A stretch of 21,692 bases of DNA from a virus, in the IMG/VR virus record IMGVR_UViG_3300046804_006191, positions 1 through 21,692 of that record. The stretch is one strand, 5' to 3'. The first letter of the stretch is position 1; each line of letters begins with the position of its first letter. Made by a program: the position numbers and the translations under genes. Shown here piece after piece: positions 1-4,421 of the stretch. The notes beneath the pieces were generated by a model, which saw only the letters and a program-made list of their open reading frames with translations, was not told the origin of the DNA and made no database searches.

Positions 1-427
1 GAGACTTGGGAAGATAAATTAGGTCACCTTCTTTTGGTCTTTGTATTGTTGCAGCCTTATGAGGGTCTGTTACATCAATATTTTTAATCTCATAATATTC
101 TGACAAAGTTTGTTGTAATTCTTGTTCGAAATCCTGACGTGAACAGATAACAGTTAATTCATCCTGATTTCGAATACCAAACTTAGTTAAAATATCATTT
201 GGACCAGAATAACCATCAAATGACTGAATAAAAAATGCAATCGGTGAAGCAATTTCAAATGTTGCTAGAGGACTTTCTTGAAAAAGATAATCCAAATGAT
301 TATTCAGTCTGGGTAGATAATGCAAATCTACACCAAACATCTTGATAAATTCAACTTGTAAATCATTCAATAAAGATTGTTCACTGGATATAGCAGGTGT
401 ATGTGAAAAGAATGGATTGGTGCTCAT
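1..427 (-). CDS. 14: Neck protein gp14 (head-tail connector), 3' part cut by window edge
   Basis: N-terminal 142 residues of a T4 gp14-type neck protein; the C-terminus lies beyond base 1. In T4, gp13 and gp14 close the filled head and form the platform to which the tail attaches. The match to T4 gp14 is by recalled motifs in the right order: FIKMFGVDLHYLPR (T4 has a similar MRGVECYYVPR), then FDGYSGPNDILTKFG followed by QDELTV (T4: FEGYEGAKSFFSNFG, QDEVTL), then RPKEGDLIYLP (T4: PKEGDLIYFP). The start ATG at 427 is preceded by AGGA at a 7-base spacing, lying inside the last codons of gp25. It begins 4 bases after the gp25 stop, so the two are probably translationally coupled and share the promoter upstream of gp25. 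Confidence 0.9.
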   Translation of the reverse strand, partial: MSTNPFFSHTPAISSEQSLLNDLQVEFIKMFGVDLHYLPRLNNHLDYLFQESPLATFEIASPIAFFIQSFDGYSGPNDILTKFGIRNQDELTVICSRQDFEQELQQTLSEYYEIKNIDVTDPHKAATIQRPKEGDLIYLPKS

Positions 428-431
428 TTTA

Positions 432-833
432 CTATCCTAATCTTAAATTTTGCAGATACGTATCCAGTGTCTGTTGGATATTAATTCCAACTATTGTAAA
501 TTTGACTGTAACCCGATATTCATTGCGGTCATAATCAGGGAATACTTCTACTTCATTTAAAGTAACACGTGGTTCATACTGTTCAATTGAAAACCGAATC
601 TGGTCGCGAATATCACCGGCCGTACCATAATCAAATAATTCAAACAATGACTTATTTACGTTTGACCCCAATTCACTATATGGTCTTTCCCAAGGAATAG
701 TCTGAATAATATTCATGACTGACTTTTTAATTGCATTCGAATCCTTGATTAAAACCAAATCTTTAGTGATTGGATTTGGTGTAAAGTCCAGAGATATATC
801 TGTGAACGTTCTCGACCTATAGGTATTTGACAT
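432..833 (-). CDS. 25: Baseplate wedge subunit gp25
   Basis: 133 residues, almost the length of T4 gp25 (132). gp25-like proteins (also TssE of type VI secretion) form part of the conserved inner ring of the baseplate and help trigger sheath contraction. Visible hallmarks are IKKSVMNIIQTIPWERPY (about residues 35-52), SLFELFDYGTAGDIRDQI, and the family-defining EPR motif in YEPRV, followed by a beta-rich C-terminus. The start is supported by GGAG about 8 bases upstream (ATGGAGTATTCCT before ATG) and by a late-promoter-like box at 858-865. gp14 follows immediately. Its position between gp13 and gp14 differs from T4, where gene 25 lies elsewhere. Confidence 0.95.
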   Translation of the reverse strand: MSNTYRSRTFTDISLDFTPNPITKDLVLIKDSNAIKKSVMNIIQTIPWERPYSELGSNVNKSLFELFDYGTAGDIRDQIRFSIEQYEPRVTLNEVEVFPDYDRNEYRVTVKFTIVGINIQQTLDTYLQNLRLG

Positions 834-846
834 AGGAATACTCCAT

Positions 847-1002
847 TTATTCTGAAGTATTTATTTGCAAATAAAAAGGAGAGGTATTAGCTCTCCTGAA
901 GTAATTAAGATCTTTTAGATCTAAAGCAATCTTTATTGGGACATTATGATCATCATCAATTAAGTAGATGGTGTCAAATATTTGTAATAAAACTTTACGC
1001 AA
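847..1002 (-). CDS. Possible 51-residue ORF with TTG start filling the gp13-gp25 gap
   Basis: An open frame starts with TTG at 1002, overlapping the end of gp13 by 8 bases in the +1 frame, and runs to TAA at 847. It fills nearly all of the otherwise empty gap of 161 bases. The translation reads RKVLLQIFDTIYLIDDDHN, then VPIKIALDLKDLNYF and a polar tail; I recognise no family. AGGA stands 4 bases before the TTG, closer than ideal. Against it: there is no ATG, the terminator-like hairpin at 877-897 lies inside it, and 51 open codons can arise by chance. It could be a real micro-gene, a decayed gene, or chance. Confidence 0.3.
   Translation of the reverse strand: MRKVLLQIFDTIYLIDDDHNVPIKIALDLKDLNYFRRANTSPFYLQINTSE
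858..865 (-). promoter_or_regulatory. T4-type late promoter upstream of gp25
   Basis: Reads AATAAATA on the minus strand, 7 of 8 matches to the T4 late -10 box TATAAATA, with its proximal edge 25 bases from the gp25 ATG. The sequence from this box through the ribosome binding site (ATAAATACTTC, then AATGGAGTAT) is shared with the gp13 leader. In T4 such boxes are read by RNA polymerase carrying gp55 and gp33; those proteins are not in this window. Confidence 0.65.
877..897 (-). terminator. Probable intrinsic terminator after gp13
   Basis: On the minus strand a 7-bp stem AGGAGAG/CTCTCCT encloses a 7-base loop and is followed by TTTTAT. It lies between gp13 and the late promoter of gp25, a sensible place for a transcript end. 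The stem is short and coincides with the possible small ORF at 847-1002, so confidence is moderate. Confidence 0.5.
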
Positions 1003-2128
1003 TAAATCCTAAAGGTGGTTCGTATCCAGTCAGATAGAAATCTGCCTCAATTTCAGATATTTCACGAACAGCTTCATTATAAATCTGTTGTCCATTCAAT
1101 GAAATACCGCCAGGTAATTGAACGTTATTGTACTTGGTAAGATTGATTCCCCATGCCTTTCTAGCATATGCTGTTGAGAGTTGTTTCAGGAATTTATCTC
1201 CCCACACATCAGAATTTTCACCAAAGTCAACTTTCTTATCACATTCCATTACTAGATACTTACCTGCTCCCAACCGATTTCTCATATTGAAGTTGAGGTA
1301 TAATTTATGATTTCTCATATTGAAGTCATAACTCAGTTCAGGAAGCAACATATAACCCAAATCTTCCATATAAGTCTTGAAGATTGTATATGTTGAAGTT
1401 ACGTCATAAGCACCATATCCAGAAGGGTCTGCTAGACCACCTAAACCAAATAGAACAGGAATACCTGTAGCAGTAAAAGCACCAGCCATTCCATAGAAAG
1501 CAGAGGCAGGAACAGAAATAATTTTTGAGATACCAATAATGTCCGGTGGAACAATAATGTAATTTCTTTGTTGTTCGAATACTTCATATCCATAAGTACT
1601 TACACTATCCGATACAGTAGTTACCTGAAATACTGCATTTACTGTTCCGCCAGGGACCGTTATAAGGTCGCCTACAGTGTATCCATAACCAGTGTCATAG
1701 ATTGTTACCCCTGTAAGTCCACCATTGATGTCACGGTCACCATAGTTGACTGTGAGGTTCTTTCCATTTCCTGTTGTTGTAGTTGGTCTGTTAATGTTTC
1801 CAGTCTTTTCCGGATAACCACTTCCTCCCGAGACCAGAGTTAAAGCAGTAACTTGACCGGAGGCTTTAGATGTCAATCCATTATCTTGGTTGACAATTGT
1901 CTGTTCGGCAGAGTAGAATGATTTCAGAAATTCTTCGGTAATTTTGAATCGATAAAAGACTTTATCTGTTCCGTTGAAATGATTCTTTTCAATGAAAAAT
2001 TGAATGGCGTCCTGTATAGCAATCTCAAGTTGTTCATCGGATATGTTAATCTGTAGGACAGGTTCTCCCAATTTATACTTAATATAAGATTTCAATTCAC
2101 TTCTTGTTTTAGGGGAAGCAATAGACAT
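995..2128 (-). CDS. 13: Neck protein gp13, with inserted GxGY beta-module
   Basis: 377 residues, longer than T4 gp13 (309). gp13 sits at the head-tail junction with gp14. The N-terminus (TRSELKSYIKYKLGEP, INISDEQLEIAIQDAIQFFI) and the C-terminus (DKFLKQLSTAYARKAWGINL, QLPGGISLNGQQIYNEA, then EISEIEADF) match the T4-like neck family seen in marine phages. Between about residues 92 and 175 lies extra sequence with two glycine-tyrosine motifs (GGSGY near 102, TGYGY near 146). This resembles the GxGY modules in gp7, gp8 and the DUF4815 protein of this window. The start at 2128 has GGAG about 9 bases upstream and a late-promoter-like box at 2150-2157. It is transcribed divergently from the plus-strand gene at 2185. 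Confidence 0.88.
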   Translation of the reverse strand: MSIASPKTRSELKSYIKYKLGEPVLQINISDEQLEIAIQDAIQFFIEKNHFNGTDKVFYRFKITEEFLKSFYSAEQTIVNQDNGLTSKASGQVTALTLVSGGSGYPEKTGNINRPTTTTGNGKNLTVNYGDRDINGGLTGVTIYDTGYGYTVGDLITVPGGTVNAVFQVTTVSDSVSTYGYEVFEQQRNYIIVPPDIIGISKIISVPASAFYGMAGAFTATGIPVLFGLGGLADPSGYGAYDVTSTYTIFKTYMEDLGYMLLPELSYDFNMRNHKLYLNFNMRNRLGAGKYLVMECDKKVDFGENSDVWGDKFLKQLSTAYARKAWGINLTKYNNVQLPGGISLNGQQIYNEAVREISEIEADFYLTGYEPPLGFIA

Positions 2129-2149
2129 CTGGATACTCCATTTTAGAAG

Positions 2150-2157
2150 TATTTATC
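2150..2157 (-). promoter_or_regulatory. Late promoter box for gp13
   Basis: GATAAATA on the minus strand, one mismatch from the T4 late consensus, 22 bases before the gp13 ATG. It is followed by the same ATAAATACTTC...AATGGAGTAT leader as gp25. Confidence 0.65.
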
Positions 2158-2163
2158 TAAATA
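2156..2163 (+). promoter_or_regulatory. Candidate plus-strand late promoter box
   Basis: TCTAAATA on the plus strand, one mismatch from TATAAATA, 22 bases before the ATG at 2185 and overlapping the gp13 promoter by two bases. A second match, TATAAATG at 2176-2183, is too close to the start codon to serve as the promoter of this gene. Confidence 0.5.
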
Positions 2164-2184
2164 CCTTTAAAATGGTATAAATGT

Positions 2185-2358
2185 ATGTTTTCCAAATTTG
2201 ATGCCGTGAAGAGTTTATTGATATTAACTACTCTAGGTTCGATTGGACTAGCATTTTACAGTAAAGACTATAGAAATGATTATAAAGAGTTAGCATTGGC
2301 AACTACAGCAGGTGCATTTGCATATCTGACTCCTAAAAGAAATAAAGAAGAAGAATAA
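2185..2358 (+). CDS. Small membrane-protein candidate on the opposite strand (57 aa)
   Basis: A 57-residue ORF on the plus strand, the only convincing one in the window. The protein has a short polar N-terminus (MFSKFDAVK), a hydrophobic stretch LLILTTLGSIGLAFY (about residues 11-25), a charged turn SKDYRNDYKE, a second, weaker hydrophobic stretch LALATTAGAFAYLTP (36-50), and a charged tail KRNKEEE. Two short hydrophobic segments with a charged tail suit a small membrane protein. A holin or another envelope-acting role is possible but is pure inference, and I do not recognise a family. Support for a real gene is the promoter-like box 22 bases upstream and a hairpin terminator directly after the stop; the ribosome binding site is weak (AATGG). 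Confidence 0.65.
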   Translation: MFSKFDAVKSLLILTTLGSIGLAFYSKDYRNDYKELALATTAGAFAYLTPKRNKEEE

Positions 2359-2359
2359 A

Positions 2360-2384
2360 AAAAGAGGGATTGAATCCCTCTTTT
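2360..2384. terminator. Bidirectional hairpin terminator
   Basis: AAAAGAGGGATT-G-AATCCCTCTTTT is a nearly perfect 12-bp inverted repeat. It sits 2 bases from the stop of the plus-strand gene and 2 bases from the stop of the 89-residue minus-strand gene, so it ends both converging transcripts. Read on the minus strand it continues into a run of seven T residues; on the plus strand into TTTT. Confidence 0.85.
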
Positions 2385-2386
2385 AA

Positions 2387-2656
2387 TTAGTGATTGTGAT
2401 AAGGACAATCTTCTGGATTCAGACATTCTGGCCAGTGTGCCTTGAGTTCTTCGGGAGTTGTAGCTGAAACAATTGCAGGGTCTGCGGTAACATCTCTCAG
2501 AGTTTGTTTGCGAGCAGCAACATCAGCAACATCTCCACCTTGTTCCAGAGTTCTGATATACTCTACATCCAGAGCTTCCAGTAGTGGTTTACGAGCAACA
2601 CGAAGATTATCCTTATGGATTTCCTTCGCCTTATCCATGTTAATTCCAATAGGCAT
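2387..2656 (-). CDS. Small tail-fibre-associated protein, chaperone-like (89 aa)
   Basis: The start is taken at 2656 rather than further upstream because AAGGAG precedes it at about 10 bases and the family begins near INMDKAKEIHKDNLR. The pattern INMDKAKEIH, then ARKPLLEALDVEYIR, then ARKQTLRDV, DPAI and TTPEELKAHWP is one I associate with small genes found just after tail fibre genes in many phages and prophages, often labelled tail assembly chaperone. The role is not firmly established. The protein is largely helical. It ends with an unusual tail, CLNPEDCPYHNH, holding two Cys and two His that could bind a metal. It is paired with the 66-residue gene 14 bases upstream. Confidence 0.8.
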   Translation of the reverse strand: MPIGINMDKAKEIHKDNLRVARKPLLEALDVEYIRTLEQGGDVADVAARKQTLRDVTADPAIVSATTPEELKAHWPECLNPEDCPYHNH

Positions 2657-2670
2657 TTTAACTAATCTCC

Positions 2671-2871
2671 TTATTCTGTATATTCCCAAGCGTTTCTGAA
2701 ACTACGGTCAGATGGAATCTCCGTGACTGGTACAATCTGATATGGTTTACCGTGAGGAACGACTCTTTCTGCCAGTTCCTGAATAGTTAGGCCGGTGCCA
2801 GGAGCAGGAACGACTACAGCCACTCCACCATCATCATTTGGGTAAATAATTCTCATTGATACATCAGACAT
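2671..2871 (-). CDS. Small tail-fibre-associated protein, partner of the 89-aa protein (66 aa)
   Basis: Begins MSDVSMRIIYPNDDGGVAVV, then LTIQELAERVVPHGKPYQIV and IPSDRSFRNAWEY. This resembles small proteins located between fibre genes and the INMxKAKEIH-type gene in many phages, where the pair may help fold or attach fibres; the function is unproven. GAGG about 10 bases upstream supports the start, and a perfect TATAAATA box lies at 2897-2904. The 19-residue ORF upstream repeats its N-terminal motif. Confidence 0.8.
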   Translation of the reverse strand: MSDVSMRIIYPNDDGGVAVVVPAPGTGLTIQELAERVVPHGKPYQIVPVTEIPSDRSFRNAWEYTE

Positions 2872-2896
2872 TGTATAAACCTCTAATTCTTGATAT

Positions 2897-2904
2897 TATT
2901 TATA
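2897..2904 (-). promoter_or_regulatory. T4-type late promoter for the 66/89-aa gene pair
   Basis: Perfect TATAAATA on the minus strand, 26 bases before the ATG at 2871, the same spacing as the other perfect copy at 4410-4417. It lies between the micro-ORF stop (2912) and the 66-residue gene. Confidence 0.8.
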
Positions 2905-2911
2905 TGAAAAG

Positions 2912-2971
2912 TTAGAAAATGATATTCATGCCACCTTCGTTGTTGGGGAAGATGATGTGTTGGTTGGACAT
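2912..2971 (-). CDS. 19-residue micro-ORF, truncated copy of the 66-aa protein's N-terminus
   Basis: Reads MSNQHIIFPNNEGGMNIIF and stops. AAGGAG lies about 10 bases before the ATG, a good ribosome binding site. The motif HIIFPNNEGGMNIIF parallels RIIYPNDDGGVAVVV of the next gene, so it is probably a relic of a duplicated or replaced partner gene, or possibly a short leader peptide. Nothing in 19 residues shows a function. No late promoter lies directly upstream, so it would be co-transcribed with the tip-module genes. Confidence 0.5.
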   Translation of the reverse strand: MSNQHIIFPNNEGGMNIIF

Positions 2972-3001
2972 GGAGGTTTCTCCTTTTAAGTAAACAATAA
3001 G

Positions 3002-3397
3002 CTACCAGAATACGGCCACTGTCAGATTATCTGTGTCCGCAATGACTTGACTGCCTGGATTTACGTAGCCAGAAACAACCGAAATAGCATTGACTGTCCT
3101 GGTCGGAGCTACGGAATATTGTGACGACCAAGGGTACAGAAAATTAGCATTTCCGTAGTCATCACCGCCTCCATGTGTCCCCAATACGCCATAGTTTGTA
3201 TCAGGGGCAGACGATGAAAAGTTTACGATGTATCTACCTGTTCCCAAATCCGTAATTGACGACACGCCTAAGCTTCTTCGTATTGCCACCGTACCAGTAC
3301 CATTAAAGTTCACCCATGCTCTAGCAACGCCTGGAAGATATAGGTTAGCAGAAGTACCGGAGGTATCTGTGATTGTGTTTACTCTTAATGTGGACAT
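3002..3397 (-). CDS. Stand-alone fibre tip-module protein, copy 3 (131 aa)
   Basis: Starts MSTLRVNTITDTSG, then ARAWVNFNGTGTVAIRRS, SSITDLGTGRYIVNF, a variable glycine- and tyrosine-rich stretch, and the end NLTVAVFW. The conserved first half matches the C-terminal module of the 753-residue fibre (4422-4753) and the two neighbouring genes; the second half differs in all four. It is probably a receptor-facing fibre accessory or tip, by inference from the match and position. GGAGG, inside the end of the preceding gene, precedes the ATG by about 10 bases; the gap to that gene's stop is 3 bases, so translation is probably coupled. Its DNA in the conserved block (CCATTAAAGTTCACCCA on the plus strand) is the same as that of the fibre gene. 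Confidence 0.8.
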   Translation of the reverse strand: MSTLRVNTITDTSGTSANLYLPGVARAWVNFNGTGTVAIRRSLGVSSITDLGTGRYIVNFSSSAPDTNYGVLGTHGGGDDYGNANFLYPWSSQYSVAPTRTVNAISVVSGYVNPGSQVIADTDNLTVAVFW

Positions 3398-3400
3398 ACG

Positions 3401-3787
3401 TTAGTAGCCTCCGAGTACTGCGACGTAAATTCCGCTGCTGTCTTGCCGAGTGCCAACGGCTGACTGGACGCAGCCAATAGGCGTCGATCCAGTGGTTATT
3501 GTATTGGCAACAGCAGATTGGTTGGTTATGTGAGTGAAATTTGTACTGGAGTTAGTGACGCCGCATACACAATAATTCGTGTTCGCCAAGGCCGTCTGGA
3601 AGTTCACGGTGTAGTCGCCCGTCCCGTTATCCGTTATCGACGACACATTATAACTATCCCGTATTGCGACAGTACCCGTGCCGTTGAAATTCACCCAGGC
3701 AGTCGCAGCACCGCGATAGAGCCGGTCCTGGGTGACTCCCTGTGAACCAGCAGTAGATTGTATTGTACCTACTCGTAATACACTCAT
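3401..3787 (-). CDS. Stand-alone fibre tip-module protein, copy 2 (128 aa)
   Basis: Starts MSVLRVGTIQSTAGS, then TAWVNFNGTGTVAIRDS and VSSITDNGTGDYTVNF, a variable second half containing two cysteines in NYCVCG and a third further on, and the end IYVAVLGGY. It has the same conserved-variable-conserved plan as its two neighbours and the fibre tail. The gene is visibly richer in G and C than the fibre gene (35 of 60 at 3421-3480, against 22 of 60 at 4801-4860). The start has a purine-rich GGGAA about 12 bases upstream. No promoter is visible; it is probably transcribed from 4410-4417. Confidence 0.8.
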   Translation of the reverse strand: MSVLRVGTIQSTAGSQGVTQDRLYRGAATAWVNFNGTGTVAIRDSYNVSSITDNGTGDYTVNFQTALANTNYCVCGVTNSSTNFTHITNQSAVANTITTGSTPIGCVQSAVGTRQDSSGIYVAVLGGY

Positions 3788-3831
3788 GATTGATTATTCC
3801 CATTTAATTCTCGTGTAGACATGGCGATTAC

Positions 3832-4161
3832 CTAGCGGAAGACGGCGACACAGATATTAGAATAGTCACCGTTCCCAGTGCTATATCTACCGTGACTAAA
3901 ACGAATTGAACCCGCGGCCTGAGTCGCGCTACCAACGCTAAACTCTGTCTGTCCACTACCTATGAACGAATAATTCGCATCCGCCAGTGCATTTGTGAAA
4001 TTCACGGTGTAGTCACCCACACCATTGTCGGTAATGCTATTCACGTTCCCAGAGGCACGAATAGCCACCGTACCAGTGCCGTTGAAATTGACCCACGCCC
4101 GGGCGAGGTACTGTTCAATACCCGACGTGTTCTGAATAGTATTAACTCTGAGTGTTGACAT
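3832..4161 (-). CDS. Stand-alone fibre tip-module protein, copy 1 (109 aa)
   Basis: Start at 4161 chosen over a longer frame because AAAGGA precedes this ATG by about 7 bases, the longer frame would overlap the 70-residue gene, and MSTLRVNTIQNTSG aligns with the starts of the two sister genes. Continues ARAWVNFNGTGTVAIRAS, NSITDNGVGDYTVNF, ALADANYSF, then a variable half and the end NICVAVFR. It has the highest similarity to the 128-residue copy at DNA level in the conserved block (GTGCCGTTGAAATT on the plus strand). Elevated G+C: 32 of 60 at 4021-4080. Probably a fibre tip or accessory. Confidence 0.82.
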   Translation of the reverse strand: MSTLRVNTIQNTSGIEQYLARAWVNFNGTGTVAIRASGNVNSITDNGVGDYTVNFTNALADANYSFIGSGQTEFSVGSATQAAGSIRFSHGRYSTGNGDYSNICVAVFR

Positions 4162-4171
4162 AATGATTCCT

Positions 4172-4384
4172 TTAGATAATAACCCAGTTAGCGCCACTGT
4201 TAATCGTAACTGTAATTCCACTGTTAATTGTGACTGGACCAACACTCATACTGTTGTATGTGGTTGTTACTGTATAATTTGCGGTAATGGTTGGAACTGT
4301 ATTAATAAATGGAACAGTTGTTAACTCCAAGTCACCGGTTGCTGTAATATCATTTCCACTATTTGCACCAATTACTACTGGCAT
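4172..4384 (-). CDS. Short fibre-type beta protein (70 aa)
   Basis: Begins MPVVIGANSGNDITATG and ends with three near-repeats of a beta strand pattern: TANYTVTTTYNSMSVGP, VTINSGITV, TINSGANWVII. Endings of the type GPVTI..GVTVTI..G..W are frequent at fibre C-termini and as short stand-alone genes in marine phages, so a tail-fibre accessory is the likely role. AGGAG lies 11 bases before the ATG, and a perfect late promoter lies 26 bases upstream. It is the first gene of the polycistron that includes the tip-module copies, and its stop overlaps the ribosome binding region of the next gene. Confidence 0.7.
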   Translation of the reverse strand: MPVVIGANSGNDITATGDLELTTVPFINTVPTITANYTVTTTYNSMSVGPVTINSGITVTINSGANWVII

Positions 4385-4409
4385 ATAATATTCTCCTAAT
4401 ATTCTATAT

Positions 4410-4417
4410 TATTTATA
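4410..4417 (-). promoter_or_regulatory. T4-type late promoter for the fibre-accessory cluster
   Basis: Perfect TATAAATA on the minus strand, 26 bases before the ATG at 4384 and 5 bases after the fibre gene stop. None of the three tip-module genes has a late box of its own, so this is probably their promoter. Confidence 0.8.
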
Positions 4418-4421
4418 GACA

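Larger units (their letters stand above)
2149..2164. repeat. 16-bp palindrome carrying two opposed late-promoter-like boxes
   Basis: GTATTTA-TC-TAAATAC is a perfect 7-bp inverted repeat around a 2-bp centre. Read on the minus strand it holds GATAAATA (2150-2157), 22 bases from the gp13 start. Read on the plus strand it holds TCTAAATA (2156-2163), 22 bases from the start of the small gene at 2185. Each box matches TATAAATA at 7 of 8 positions. The symmetric spacing to both start codons makes a back-to-back late promoter pair the simplest reading. Confidence 0.6.

Noticed and set aside
4162-4245. Longer N-terminus for the first tip-module gene
   Set aside because: It would overlap the 70-residue gene, while the ATG at 4161 has AAAGGA in place and aligns with the starts of the two sister genes.
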